A stretch of 32,005 nt of DNA from G963677915 sp963677915. Its GTDB lineage: Bacteria > Bacillota > Clostridia > Lachnospirales > Vallitaleaceae. Below are positions 7,303 through 15,548 of this stretch, piece by piece (the stretch's first letter is position 1; each line of letters starts with the position of its first letter). A model generated the notes under the pieces. The model had not been told where the DNA came from, did not search any database, and was given only the letters and a program-made list of their open reading frames with translations. Made by a program: the position numbers and the translations under genes. The DNA lies in NCBI GenBank assembly GCA_963677915.2, contig CAXXGE010000036.1, positions 1 through 32,005 on the forward strand. Direction: 5' to 3'.

Positions 7303-8518
7303 CGGAATACCCCTTTTCCAAATCTATGTGTTCGACTTTTGCGAGTGCTTCCCCATCGTGAAAAAACAGCCTCAAGGCATCGCCTTTTGACAGGTTTGCA
7401 GCACCTTCTATTTTTTTGTGTTCACTATCGGTGACATATGCAAATCCGCCTTTGATTTTTGCATAAGGCGACATACCTGCAAGGCGCTCAGAAAGGATAT
7501 CCAGCTTGTATCGCTGCCTCTTGATATGCAAACCGACCAGTACATCAAGTCTGTCCTTCAAATCAGCAATGTACTGATACTGACGTTCATATTTCTTAAC
7601 CGGATTCATATGCTCAAGCTTGGCCGTCAGCAGTTCCAGCTTGCTTTTTTCACCGGCCAGATGGCGCCGAATCAGCTGATCGAGCTTGAAGCGGCGTTGG
7701 TCAAGCCTTTCCATAATGTCTGCATATGAAGGCACAATCACTTCTGCACCCGCTGATGGTGTAGGTGCCCTTAAGTCGGATACGAAATCGGCAATGGTGA
7801 AGTCCGTCTCATGGCCGACCGCAGAGACAACAGGAATGCTGGATTCAGCAATCGCCATGGCCACCAGCTCCTCGTTGAAGGGCCACAGGTCCTCGATGGA
7901 ACCGCCTCCCCTCCCAATCAGCAGTACATCGATATCCTCCCTGCTGTTGAAGTACCGTATGCCTTTGGCAATCATTTCCCTTGCCCCTTCCCCTTGAACA
8001 AGAGAAGGGTATAAAATAAGCTGGATGTACGGATTGCGCCGTTTCGCAACGTTGACAATGTCACGTATGGCAGCACCCGTATCGGAAGTGACAATGCCGA
8101 CCTTTCTCGGATAAACCGGCAGCGGTTTTTTCCTGTCCTGGTCGAAAAGACCTTCCTCACCCAGTTTTTTCTTCAATTCTTCAAATTTCTGATACAGAAT
8201 CCCGATGCCTTCTTCTCGCATGGCAGTTACATATATCTGGTATTGCCCGCTGCGCTCGTAGACCGAAACGGAACCCTTGACCACAACCTTCATACCATTG
8301 GCAGGCGTCATGGCCAGGCTGGCAACATATGAGCGGAACATAACACAGGCTATCGCACTGCTGCCATCCTTCAACGTAAAGTAGAGGTGTCCCGAACTAT
8401 GCTTTTTGTAATTGGAGATTTCCCCTTGAACAAGAAGGTTTTTCAATACATAGTCCTGTTCAAAGACTCTCTTGATATAGGCATTTACATTGGAAACACT
8501 CAGTACTTTTCTTTCCAT
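7292..8518 (-). CDS. xseA: Exodeoxyribonuclease VII large subunit
   Basis: XseA is the catalytic subunit of exonuclease VII. The 408-residue length is normal. The N-terminal OB-fold domain (about 1-105) starts with the typical VLSVSNVNAYIKRVFEQDYVL and contains SSGHLYFTLKDGSSAIACVMF. The catalytic domain includes VGIVTSDTGAAIRDI and LIGRGGGSIEDLWPFN, then SAVGHETDFTIADFVSDLRAPTPSAGAE (in parts), which holds the conserved residues. A long coiled-coil segment follows, then a short C-terminal domain. It starts six bases after nusB ends. No oddities. Confidence 0.96.
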   Translation of the reverse strand: MERKVLSVSNVNAYIKRVFEQDYVLKNLLVQGEISNYKKHSSGHLYFTLKDGSSAIACVMFRSYVASLAMTPANGMKVVVKGSVSVYERSGQYQIYVTAMREEGIGILYQKFEELKKKLGEEGLFDQDRKKPLPVYPRKVGIVTSDTGAAIRDIVNVAKRRNPYIQLILYPSLVQGEGAREMIAKGIRYFNSREDIDVLLIGRGGGSIEDLWPFNEELVAMAIAESSIPVVSAVGHETDFTIADFVSDLRAPTPSAGAEVIVPSYADIMERLDQRRFKLDQLIRRHLAGEKSKLELLTAKLEHMNPVKKYERQYQYIADLKDRLDVLVGLHIKRQRYKLDILSERLAGMSPYAKIKGGFAYVTDSEHKKIEGAANLSKGDALRLFFHDGEALAKVEHIDLEKGYSDGN

Positions 8519-8523
8519 GTCAA

Positions 8524-8937
8524 CTAAATCACTTTCACTATTTTTGCCAGCAGGCCGTTGATGAAAGAGGGGGCCCTGTCACCGCCGAATTTTTTGGCCA
8601 GTTCTACAGCTTCATTCAAAGCCACATTCTTTGGAATATCATTGTCATATTTCAACTCATAGACCGCAACTCTAAGGATCGCCATTTCCACTTTGGCGAT
8701 CCTGTCCCCTGTCCAGTGTTCAAGGCAGTCGCTAATAATCTTGTCAATGCTCTCCTGGTTGTCGATAATAGCTTTTGTCTTATCGGTTATGTACTCCCTG
8801 GTCTCTTCGTCTGCGGAGGAATCTTCTTCCATATACTCGAAATACTTTTCTATCGGTTCGTCTGTCGGACGTTTATCTTCGAAATCGTAGGAGAATACAA
8901 TTTTGAAGATATGCTCTCTGATTTTTCTGCGATTCAT
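8524..8937 (-). CDS. nusB: Transcription antitermination protein NusB
   Basis: NusB binds boxA RNA with NusE (S10) and supports antitermination of rRNA operons. The 137-residue helical protein starts MNRRKIREHIFKIVFSYDF and ends with ILRVAVYELKYDNDIPKNVALNEAVELAKKFGGD (in parts) and the FINGLLAKI motif. These are the family hallmarks. A GGAGG lies upstream of the ATG at 8937. The asp23-nusB-xseA order is common in Firmicutes. Confidence 0.95.
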   Translation of the reverse strand: MNRRKIREHIFKIVFSYDFEDKRPTDEPIEKYFEYMEEDSSADEETREYITDKTKAIIDNQESIDKIISDCLEHWTGDRIAKVEMAILRVAVYELKYDNDIPKNVALNEAVELAKKFGGDRAPSFINGLLAKIVKVI

Positions 8938-8948
8938 GCTGCCTCCGC

Positions 8949-9308
8949 CTATTTATCAGCATCGACGCCAGCGACGCGGATGTTGACCTCTTCAACGGAC
9001 AGTCCTGTCATTGTCTCGACAGCACTTATTACCTTTTCCTGAATCAATGCTGTCACTTCAGCTATTTTCACCCCATAGGCAACGACAATGGCCAATTCAA
9101 GTGAAACGGAGCTTTCCCCAGTCTCGACTTTAACGCCTTTAGCCAGGTTCTTGCGTCCAAGAATTTCTCCCAAACCGCCGGCCAGGTTTCCAACCATGCC
9201 TTTGACCCCTTCGACTTCCGTTGCTGCCATGCCTGCAATGATTGCGATAACTTCGTCAGCTATATGCACATCGCCCAAACGTTCTCTATTGCTTGTTTGT
9301 TTATCCAT
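8949..9308 (-). CDS. Asp23/Gls24 family envelope stress response protein
   Basis: This is a 119-residue Asp23/Gls24-family protein (YqhY/AmaP group). In Staphylococcus and Bacillus such proteins sit at the membrane or affect fatty-acid and envelope homeostasis; the molecular function is poorly defined. The sequence shows the family core GDVHIADEVIAIIAGMAATEVEGVKGM and the central VKVETGESSVSLELAIVVAYGVKI (in parts), then a C-terminal VNIRVAGVD. I chose the ATG at 9308 because AGGAGG lies eight bases upstream; a longer reading to 9335 lacks such a site. It is the first gene after a sigma-A-type promoter and leads the nusB-to-recN operon. In Bacillus subtilis yqhY likewise precedes nusB. Confidence 0.9.
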   Translation of the reverse strand: MDKQTSNRERLGDVHIADEVIAIIAGMAATEVEGVKGMVGNLAGGLGEILGRKNLAKGVKVETGESSVSLELAIVVAYGVKIAEVTALIQEKVISAVETMTGLSVEEVNIRVAGVDADK

Positions 9309-9344
9309 TTTTATGACCTCCTGTGTGAAAATCAACGTATATCC

Positions 9345-9373
9345 ATTATACTCAATGCCCTTGTCTTTTGCAA
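9345..9373 (-). promoter_or_regulatory. Promoter of the asp23-nusB-xse-ispA operon
   Basis: Minus strand TTGCAA (9373-9368), 17 bases, TATAAT (9350-9345). It falls between the efp terminator and the asp23 ribosome binding site, so it should drive the whole asp23-to-PAP2 run and possibly read through OLE. Confidence 0.75.
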
Positions 9374-9390
9374 GAATGGGGGGTTCTTAA

Positions 9391-9422
9391 AGACATAAAA
9401 GAAGGGCTGACAAAGCAGCCCT
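9391..9422 (-). terminator. Rho-independent terminator after efp
   Basis: On the minus strand AGGGCUG (9422-9416) pairs with CAGCCCU (9409-9403) across a 6-base loop and is followed by a U-rich tract (UUCUUUUAUG). It lies 13 bases past the efp stop and separates efp from the asp23 promoter. Confidence 0.85.
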
Positions 9423-9434
9423 GTTCCATTATTG

Positions 9435-9992
9435 TTATGCTCTTGAAAGATACTCGCCAGTTCTTGTATCAATCTTCAACTTGTCGCCTATTTCAACGAA
9501 AAGGGGAACAAGAACGGTAGCGCCGGTTTCCACTGTTGCAGGCTTGGTTGCTCCTGTCGCTGTGTCACCTTTTATTCCCGGTTCAGTATGTGTAACTTCA
9601 AGAATGACGTTGATAGGAGGTTCTACGCCGAATACGGAACCGTTATGGGACAGCACCTTGACAACCTCGTTCTCCTTGACAAATTTAAGCGCATCTCCTA
9701 GCTGTGCTTCCGAAAGCGCAATCTGGTCGTATGTATCTGTATCCATGAAATGGAAAAGATCACCGTCAGCATAGAGATATTGCATGTCTTTTCTTTCGAT
9801 ATGGGCTTTTGGAAGTTTTTCAGTCGGTCTGAATGTCTTCTCAATGACCGCCCCGGTTTTTATGTTTTTAAGCTTTGTCCTGACAAAAGCCGCACCTTTG
9901 CCTGGCTTTACATGCTGAAATTCAATGATCGTGAAGATATTGCCTTCATATTCAACCGTAACGCCATTTCTAAAATCACCTGCAGAAATCAT
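9435..9992 (-). CDS. efp: Translation elongation factor P
   Basis: EF-P binds the ribosome between the P and E sites and relieves stalling at polyproline stretches. The 185-residue length and three beta-barrel domains are standard. The domain I loop HVKPGKGAAF at 27-36 has lysine at 32, the site that carries a post-translational modification in many bacteria. The ending GDKLKIDTRTGEYLSRA is typical. The ATG at 9992 has AGGAGG nearby. It follows the M24 aminopeptidase gene by about 50 bases, a pairing (pepQ-efp) seen across Firmicutes, and is closed by a clear terminator. No genes of the known lysine-modifying routes (epmA/B, ymfI) are visible here. Confidence 0.97.
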   Translation of the reverse strand: MISAGDFRNGVTVEYEGNIFTIIEFQHVKPGKGAAFVRTKLKNIKTGAVIEKTFRPTEKLPKAHIERKDMQYLYADGDLFHFMDTDTYDQIALSEAQLGDALKFVKENEVVKVLSHNGSVFGVEPPINVILEVTHTEPGIKGDTATGATKPATVETGATVLVPLFVEIGDKLKIDTRTGEYLSRA

Positions 9993-10044
9993 TTGATTTT
10001 CCTCCTAATGTTAATCAATCCTTAACAGTTTAAATCATAACTCG

Positions 10045-11122
10045 TTATATTTCAAGCAATTCCTTTGTAGAAACACAAAAGTTCTCATAGCCTTCCACGG
10101 TTACACGGACAAGGTCTTCGATTCTAACGCCACCGAAGTCAGGGATGTATATGCCCGGTTCTATTGTAACAACCATATCCGGCATCAAAACCTCATCACT
10201 GGTAAAGGATACCCTTGGATTCTCGTGGATATCAAGACCCAGGCTGTGTCCCAAACCGTGGCCGAAGTACTGACCATATCCTGCATCCTCTATCATGTTT
10301 CTGGCGACTTTGTCCACTTCCACGCCGGTAAGGCCCGCTTTCAAGGCAGCCAGTGCCTCCTTTTGGGCCTCAAGCACGATACTGTATATCTTCTTCTGCT
10401 CACTGTCGGCACTGCCTATGACGACCGTTCTCGTCATATCGGAACAATACCCGTCATAGATACAACCGAAATCCAAGGTAACAAAGTCACCCACTTCCAG
10501 TTTCTTGCCGGTTGGCTGGGCATGGGGCAGCGATGACCTTTTTCCTGATGCCACAATCGTTTCGAAAGACAGTCTTGAAGCCCCTTCCCTTTTCATTAAG
10601 TACTCCATCTCGAGGGCGATATCCCTTTCACTCACTCCTGGCTTCAAAAAACCCAGAATATGTTCAAAAGCTCTGTCACCAATAGATGCTGCCTTTCTAA
10701 TGGCTTTCAGTTCCTCATCATCCTTTATTTCCCTAAGCTTCTCGACCATATCATCCATACCGGCCATCGGGCATGCCAGTTCCGAACTGAACCTTGTGTA
10801 GTCGCTGACTGACATGTCCCTGTTTTCAAAACCCAACAATGCTGTTTCCATCTTCTTCGATGGCATTGTTCAGTTCCTCGACCAAGCCTTCATTTCCGTA
10901 ATTGATAATCTCATAGCCGGGGCACTCAGCCGCAGCCTGTTCAATATATCTGAAATCCGTCAGGAAGAGCTTTTTATTATGGGATAGGTAAATAAAGCCG
11001 TTCGAACCTGTAAAGCCACTCATATATCTTCTATTCAAAGGACTGGTGATAAATAAGGCATCCAACCCTTTATCTTCCATGGATGCCAGTATTTTTCCTA
11101 TTCTCTTGTTGATCAGCGTCAT
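10045..11122 (-). pseudogene. Xaa-Pro aminopeptidase-like M24 peptidase, split by a +1 frameshift
   Basis: This reads as one M24-family gene in two frames. The first part (11122 to 10826, 98 codons) encodes the creatinase-like N-terminal domain and stops at UGA in the context GGG UUU UGA. The second part continues in the +1 frame from about 10827 to 10045. Dropping one base from the UUUU run (plus strand AAAA at 10828-10831) gives a continuous 358-residue protein reading NSIVGFENRDMS across the joint, the normal length for PepQ/YqhT enzymes. All five metal ligands are intact: TLDFGCIYDG and SDMTR (Asp, Asp), GHGLGHSLG (His), IEPGIY and RIED (Glu, Glu). It starts in an ATGA overlap with yqeG and precedes efp. 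It may be a base-call error, a recent mutation, or a recoded gene. Confidence 0.85.
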
Positions 11123-11631
11123 TTCGACTGACCTCTTTTCTTATGTCTGTGGAAACGCTTCAGCACAAGTTTCTCTGTTCCCCGTTTGATCCATGTGATG
11201 AATTGCTCTTTCGTCTGTATGGGTTCCACCAGCACTGTATACATGCCGCAGCGGTTGCCAACCCATACGTCAGTGAATACCTGGTCCCCTACAAAGATTG
11301 TCTTTTTTGGTTCTACGCCCATATCCACCAGGATTTTGAAAAGGTTTCTTCTGAGTGGTTTCAAGGCATTTGGCATCATGTGTATTCCAAGGTCATCATT
11401 CAATGCTGAGACCCTCTTTTCCGAGTTGTTTGAAACAAGGCCCAGTTCAAAGCCGGTATTTCTCAATCCCTCGATGAATGCCAGCAGCTTATCATCGGCT
11501 TCCATGACATCATATGGAACCAGTGTATTGTCCACATCGAATAGGATGCCCTTGAAACCTTTCTTGTAGAGGCTTTTAAAATCCACATCATAGACAGATT
11601 TTACGTATTGTTTTGGATATAGCTTATGCAT
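11119..11631 (-). CDS. YqeG family HAD IIIA-type phosphatase
   Basis: This is a small HAD-superfamily hydrolase of the YqeG family (subclass IIIA). From the ATG at 11631 it is 170 residues, close to Bacillus subtilis YqeG. The catalytic motif I FDVDNTLVPYD starts at residue 31 with nucleophile and acid aspartates D32 and D34. Motif II is LVSNNSEKRV, and motif III-IV is GDQVFTDVWVGNRCGM. The substrate is not established in the family. I preferred 11631 because GAGAGG lies just upstream and MHKLYPKQYV matches the usual opening; an ATG at 11649 overlapping the prepilin peptidase stop (ATGA) is the alternative. Its stop overlaps the next start (ATGA), so expression with the peptidase gene is coupled. 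Confidence 0.87.
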   Translation of the reverse strand: MHKLYPKQYVKSVYDVDFKSLYKKGFKGILFDVDNTLVPYDVMEADDKLLAFIEGLRNTGFELGLVSNNSEKRVSALNDDLGIHMMPNALKPLRRNLFKILVDMGVEPKKTIFVGDQVFTDVWVGNRCGMYTVLVEPIQTKEQFITWIKRGTEKLVLKRFHRHKKRGQSK

Positions 11632-11645
11632 AGCCGTCCTCTCTT

Positions 11646-12380
11646 TCATAAGAACATGGAAACATACCAGTTCAGCAGTATCTCTTCAAAAAGCATGGCG
11701 ACAGCTATTCCAAGACAGAGAAACGGACCAAAAGGAATCATCTGTTTCTTTTCGATTTTTTTCATGGCCATCAATGTCAGGCCTATGACAGAACCGACAA
11801 CCGAGCCCAGCATGAGAGCCATCAGTATGCCTTTCCAGCCCAGCAGAAGCCCTGCCGCCGCCATAAGTTTGATGTCGCCGCCGCCCATCTTCCCTTTCGT
11901 GATTACTGCAATAAGGAACAGGATGCTGCTTACAGCAAATAATCCAATTATATGGTCAATATATGCACCTGTCAGCAGTGTATTGGCCACACCCAAAACA
12001 AATATGGATACCACCATGCTGTCGGGGATTATCATATACCTGTAATCGATGACTGATACAACAATCAGAATGGAAAATGTCAGGAGAAAAACAATGGTTG
12101 ACAGCTGCCAACCATTTATCATGGCTATGCCGACATATACCATCCCATTGAGCAGTTCGATAATGGGATATTGAATGGATATCTTCTTTTTGCATTTTCT
12201 GCATTTGCCGCGGAGCACCAGGTAGCTGACAACCGGGATAAGGTCGTACCACTTGAGCCGGTATCCGCACTGCATGCAATGTGAGCCTCCAAAGACAACG
12301 TCCTCCTCCTTAGGCAGGCGAAGGATAAGGACGTTCAAGAAGGAGCCGATGACCAAGCCGTAAAGTAATGCAATGATCAT
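11646..12380 (-). CDS. Type IV prepilin peptidase (A24 family)
   Basis: This is a membrane aspartyl protease that cleaves the leader of type IV pilins and pseudopilins and usually N-methylates the new end. The 244-residue protein has the N-terminal cytoplasmic domain with a four-cysteine metal site (CMQC at 35-38 and CRKC at 60-63), followed by several transmembrane helices. The catalytic aspartates are in VIDYRYMIIPD (D112) and GGGDIKLMAAAG (D169). The methylase-type N-terminal domain (GSFLNVLILRLP) is present, so it should be bifunctional. It follows pilT after a 156-base gap. No pilin, pilB or pilC gene is in the window, so its substrates are encoded elsewhere. Confidence 0.93.
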   Translation of the reverse strand: MIIALLYGLVIGSFLNVLILRLPKEEDVVFGGSHCMQCGYRLKWYDLIPVVSYLVLRGKCRKCKKKISIQYPIIELLNGMVYVGIAMINGWQLSTIVFLLTFSILIVVSVIDYRYMIIPDSMVVSIFVLGVANTLLTGAYIDHIIGLFAVSSILFLIAVITKGKMGGGDIKLMAAAGLLLGWKGILMALMLGSVVGSVIGLTLMAMKKIEKKQMIPFGPFLCLGIAVAMLFEEILLNWYVSMFL

Positions 12381-12460
12381 CTAGTCACAACCTGGCACAG
12401 TTGAACTGCCTTCATCATGATGCTTTCTGGATTTTTCATTACCTTCAACCTTTTTCTCAT
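12377..12460 (-). CDS. Possible 27-codon leader peptide before the prepilin peptidase
   Basis: A short frame encoding MRKRLKVMKNPESIMMKAVQ plus seven more residues ends in an ATGA overlap with the prepilin peptidase start. An AAAAGG lies about nine bases upstream, and a candidate promoter lies about 40 bases upstream. The overlap and position suggest a translationally coupled leader, but the site is weak and I recognise no homologue. The 156-base gap may simply be an untranslated leader. Confidence 0.2.
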   Translation of the reverse strand: MRKRLKVMKNPESIMMKAVQLCQVVTR

Positions 12461-12501
12461 AGATATCAACCTTTTCTTCTTGTATAGTTTATTTTGAACA
12501 A

Positions 12502-12530
12502 ATTCTAACATAGCAATCGTAATATCGCAA
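12502..12530 (-). promoter_or_regulatory. Candidate promoter for prepilin peptidase/yqeG/pepQ/efp
   Basis: Minus strand TTGCGA (12530-12525), 17 bases, TAGAAT (12507-12502), with TGT just before the -10 (extended -10). It lies in the pilT-to-peptidase gap. The -35 is only a 4 of 6 match, so this is tentative. Confidence 0.45.
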
Positions 12531-12539
12531 TATACCGGG

Positions 12540-13601
12540 CTAAATTCTTTGTTCAAGAGCCGCCTGATCGACCGCAGCTGATATTGCTGTACTCCTTGAT
12601 ATTTTACGCTCCATAACAAGCCGCATCAGAGCGTCATCCATGGTCTGCATGCCTATGCGTTGGCTCGTCTGCATAACCGATAGTATCTGGTGGGTCTTGT
12701 TTTCCCTGATCAGATTTCTGATAGCCGGGTTGATATGCATAACTTCAAAAGCCGCCGCCCTTCCTTCAATGTCCGACCTTGGCAGCAACTGTTGTGTTAC
12801 AACAGCAAGCAGCACCGAAGAAAGCTGTATACGTATCTGTTGCTGCTGGTGATACGGGAAGGCATCAATAATCCTGTCAATGGTGGCAGGAGCACCAATG
12901 GTATGCAGGGTTGAAAGGACCAAATGGCCTGTTTCTGCCGCTGTTATAGCGATGGATATGGTCTCAAGGTCACGCATCTCACCGACCAGAATGACATCCG
13001 GATCCTGACGCAATGCGGCACGAAGGGCATCTGCATAGGAATCAGAATCAAGACCTATTTCTCTTTGATTGACAATGCTTTTATTGTGTCTGTGAAGATA
13101 CTCTATTGGATCCTCCAACGTTATGATATGGCAATCCCTGATTTTGTTGATCTCGTTGATGATAGATGCAAGCGTTGTCGATTTTCCGCTGCCGGTAGGG
13201 CCGGTCACTAGAACCAGGCCCCTTTTCTTATTGGCCAGACTGACAACCGATTCCGGCACGCCCAGGCTCTGTGGATCAGGAATCTCAGAAGCTACCGTTC
13301 TAAGTGCTGCAGCTACCGATCCCCTCTGTTTGAAGGCATTGACACGATAGCGGCCAATCTCGGGAAACGCAAAAGAGAAGTCCACCTCTCCTTTTCTCTC
13401 AAAATACTCCAGATGCTCTTCCTTGATGATTGGTTGGATCAGTTCTTTTGTTTCTGCCGGGCTTAGCTTTGCAACACCTTGCGGCTCAAGGCTGCCGTTA
13501 ATCCGGAAAACAGGTGGCAATCCGACTGTGATATGGATATCGGATGCGCCTTTTTCTTTTGCAGATCTAAGCAGTTCTTCCATGTTCATCAATACTCTCA
13601 T
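12540..13601 (-). CDS. pilT: Twitching motility ATPase PilT
   Basis: PilT is the hexameric retraction ATPase of type IV pili. The 353-residue protein is the usual length, with the PilT-type opening MEELLRSAKEKGASDIHITVG. Walker A GPTGSGKS is at 134-141, the Asp box is ITLEDPIEYLH, and Walker B is DPDVILVGEMRD. The His box is ETGHLVLSTLHT, and the retraction-specific C-terminal stretch includes AIRNLIREN. It has no N1 domain, unlike PilB/GspE assembly ATPases. The start overlaps the U32 gene stop (ATGA); an internal ATG at 13583 is an alternative. A retraction ATPase next to prepilin peptidase but without assembly genes is a common scattered arrangement in Clostridia. Confidence 0.94.
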   Translation of the reverse strand: MRVLMNMEELLRSAKEKGASDIHITVGLPPVFRINGSLEPQGVAKLSPAETKELIQPIIKEEHLEYFERKGEVDFSFAFPEIGRYRVNAFKQRGSVAAALRTVASEIPDPQSLGVPESVVSLANKKRGLVLVTGPTGSGKSTTLASIINEINKIRDCHIITLEDPIEYLHRHNKSIVNQREIGLDSDSYADALRAALRQDPDVILVGEMRDLETISIAITAAETGHLVLSTLHTIGAPATIDRIIDAFPYHQQQQIRIQLSSVLLAVVTQQLLPRSDIEGRAAAFEVMHINPAIRNLIRENKTHQILSVMQTSQRIGMQTMDDALMRLVMERKISRSTAISAAVDQAALEQRI

Positions 13602-14851
13602 CCTTTCCCTGTTATGTGCATTCTGATTATTTCATTTTCGTTGAAATGTCCTTCTGCCGGAATATGAATTATCTGTTTCGGGTGTGGTGCATTTTCCAGA
13701 GGTTCACCCTCGTCATTGAAAATGGCCGTAATAGCAAACATGACGTTCTCCCCATCCGATTTAATGACTTCGGCTTCGTCACCGACTGAGAACTTGTACC
13801 GCTGCTCGACTTTAAGCATTTTCTTCTCCTCATCATAGCCGATGATTCTGCCGATAAACTTGTAATCCTTGTTATATGTGTTTGTATCGTATATCTGTTC
13901 ATCCCCGCCTGGCTTGTCGATGTAAAATCCTGTCGTAAACGGCCTGTGGGTGCATTTCCTTATTTCATCCAGGTAATAGGGTATCCTGCTCCTGTAAAGC
14001 TCCGGATCTTTGAGATAATCGTCTATGGCCATTCTATAGGTTCGTGTGACCGTTGCCACATACAGGCCTGTCTTCATCCTGCCCTCTATTTTGAAACTGT
14101 TGATGCCGCTACTAATGAGCTCTTCAACATACGCCAGCATGCAAAGGTCTTTGGAGTTGTAAATATAAGTCCCTCTCTCGTTCTCCACCACGGGCATGTA
14201 TTCACCGGGTCTTGTCTCTTCCACAAGGTGATAGGTCCATCTGCAGGGATGGGTGCATGCGCCTTTGTTAGCGTCTCGGCCTGTCATGTAGTTGCTCAGC
14301 AGGCACCGGCCCGAATAGGAGATACACATGGCACCGTGAACGAAAGCCTCAATATCCATTTCTGCCGGAAGGCGCTTCCTCGCTTCCGCTATTTCATCGA
14401 AAGACAGCTCTCTCGCCACGACAACTCTTTTTACGCCTTGGTTGTACCAGAACTGCATGGTAGCGTAATTCGTATTGTTGGCCTGCGTGCTGAGGTGGAA
14501 CTCCATACCTGGCATCTCTTCTTTGGCAATCATCAGCATGCCCGGATCCGCAACAATGACTGCATCCGGCTTGATGTCGACCAGTTCCCTGAAGTAGGTT
14601 CTGGCGCTGTCAAGGTCACTGTTGTGGGCGATGATATTAGCCGTGATGAACACCTTCACCCCATGGGCATGGGCGTACTCGACCCCTTCCTTCATCTGAT
14701 CCATTGTAAAGTTTTTCGCCTTGGCCCGGAGTCCAAAAGCCTCGCCGCCAATATAGACAGCATCTGCCCCATATCGGACAGCGATTTTCAGGTTTTCCAG
14801 GTTCCCTGCCGGAATCAGCAGTTCAATTTTGTCATTGTATTCTTTTTCCAT
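13598..14851 (-). CDS. U32 family protein, probable tRNA uridine hydroxylation factor TrhP
   Basis: U32 family members, annotated as peptidases or collagenases, include TrhP (YrrO/YegQ), which with iron-sulfur chemistry and prephenate makes 5-hydroxyuridine at position 34 of tRNAs. The 417-residue protein has the N-terminal barrel (IELLIPAGNLENLKIAVRYGADAVYIGG, in parts from residue 9). It has a cysteine cluster at C176, C183, C199 and C203 (CISYSGRC and CTHPC), and the C-terminal domain is beta-rich. It directly follows trmR, whose enzyme methylates that hydroxyl; in Bacillus subtilis the same pair is yrrM-yrrN/yrrO. A protease function seems unlikely. A terminator-like hairpin sits just upstream, so its expression may be lowered relative to trmR. 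Confidence 0.88.
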   Translation of the reverse strand: MEKEYNDKIELLIPAGNLENLKIAVRYGADAVYIGGEAFGLRAKAKNFTMDQMKEGVEYAHAHGVKVFITANIIAHNSDLDSARTYFRELVDIKPDAVIVADPGMLMIAKEEMPGMEFHLSTQANNTNYATMQFWYNQGVKRVVVARELSFDEIAEARKRLPAEMDIEAFVHGAMCISYSGRCLLSNYMTGRDANKGACTHPCRWTYHLVEETRPGEYMPVVENERGTYIYNSKDLCMLAYVEELISSGINSFKIEGRMKTGLYVATVTRTYRMAIDDYLKDPELYRSRIPYYLDEIRKCTHRPFTTGFYIDKPGGDEQIYDTNTYNKDYKFIGRIIGYDEEKKMLKVEQRYKFSVGDEAEVIKSDGENVMFAITAIFNDEGEPLENAPHPKQIIHIPAEGHFNENEIIRMHITGKG

Positions 14852-14866
14852 AATTATATCCTTTAA

Positions 14867-14903
14867 GATAAAAAGTGCCGCATTTCAAAGAAACGCAGCA
14901 CTT
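14867..14903 (-). terminator. Terminator or attenuator overlapping the trmR stop codon
   Basis: On the minus strand the 13-base AAGUGCUGCGUUU (14903-14891) pairs with AAAUGCGGCACUU (14885-14873), with two G-U pairs and a 5-base loop, followed by UUUUUAUC. The stem includes the last codons and stop of trmR. Only about 16 bases separate the U tract from the U32 start, too few for a new promoter, so read-through must occur. Confidence 0.75.
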
Positions 14904-15547
14904 AATTTTACACTCACAGCCACACCGTCTGCCACCGGCAGAATAGATGTAGCCAGTTGTTCTGAATGGTTAAGTGCCCATAGATATTCCCTCATATTCT
15001 GATGGATTGTTCTTTGGCGCCTGGCTACAGCGAACCTTGATTTCGCAAGCGTACCATCCTGAAGCACATTGTCTGAGACAAGCATGCCTCCGGGCTTCAA
15101 CAGGCGCATCAGGTCTTCGAGCATCCTGAGGTACTGACCTTTTGCAGCATCCAAAAAGATGAAATCGTATGTTCCGGTTAGTGTCTTGACCGTTTCTACC
15201 GCATCACCCGGAATGAGTTCGATGTCATCCTTTATGCCCATTATACCAAAATTCTCCCTGGCTTTGCTGCACATCTCCTCAGAAAGTTCAAGCGTTGTAA
15301 TTTTCGCTCGCCCACCGGTGGCCATATGCATCACACTCGCCGAGTAGCCGACAGCAGTCCCGATTTCGAGTATTGCAGCCGGCTTATGGGAAAGCAGAAG
15401 CACTTTCAGGAAGCTTTCCATTTCGAATTTGATGATTGGAACATGGTTCGAGACAGCCTCATCCCATATTTGCTGAAGGACAGGATGCCTATCGGGCTGG
15501 ATTGCCTCAAGGTAATGCCTGATCCTTGCATCGGTAATTCTATCCAT
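14885..15547 (-). CDS. trmR: O-methyltransferase, probable tRNA 5-hydroxyuridine methyltransferase TrmR
   Basis: This is a class I SAM-dependent O-methyltransferase of the COMT/CCoAOMT-like family (YrrM). TrmR converts 5-hydroxyuridine 34 of tRNA to 5-methoxyuridine. The 220-residue protein has SAM motif I LEIGTAVGYSA at 60-70. It also has the metal-site region FIFLDAAKGQY, where the usual Asp is followed by Ala-Ala-Lys, and LVSDNVLQDG with Asp-Asn. The neighbour assignment (mltG upstream, U32/TrhP downstream) matches the Bacillus yrrL-yrrM-yrrN-yrrO cluster and is the main reason for naming TrmR rather than a generic methyltransferase. It starts one base after the mltG stop. Confidence 0.85.
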   Translation of the reverse strand: MDRITDARIRHYLEAIQPDRHPVLQQIWDEAVSNHVPIIKFEMESFLKVLLLSHKPAAILEIGTAVGYSASVMHMATGGRAKITTLELSEEMCSKARENFGIMGIKDDIELIPGDAVETVKTLTGTYDFIFLDAAKGQYLRMLEDLMRLLKPGGMLVSDNVLQDGTLAKSRFAVARRQRTIHQNMREYLWALNHSEQLATSILPVADGVAVSVKLSAAFL

Positions 15548-15548
15548 A

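Noticed and set aside
12461..12619. Upstream part of an 80-codon frame overlapping the pilT 3' end
   Set aside because: Out of frame with pilT and without a ribosome binding site; only the last 27 codons (12460-12377) were kept, at low confidence.
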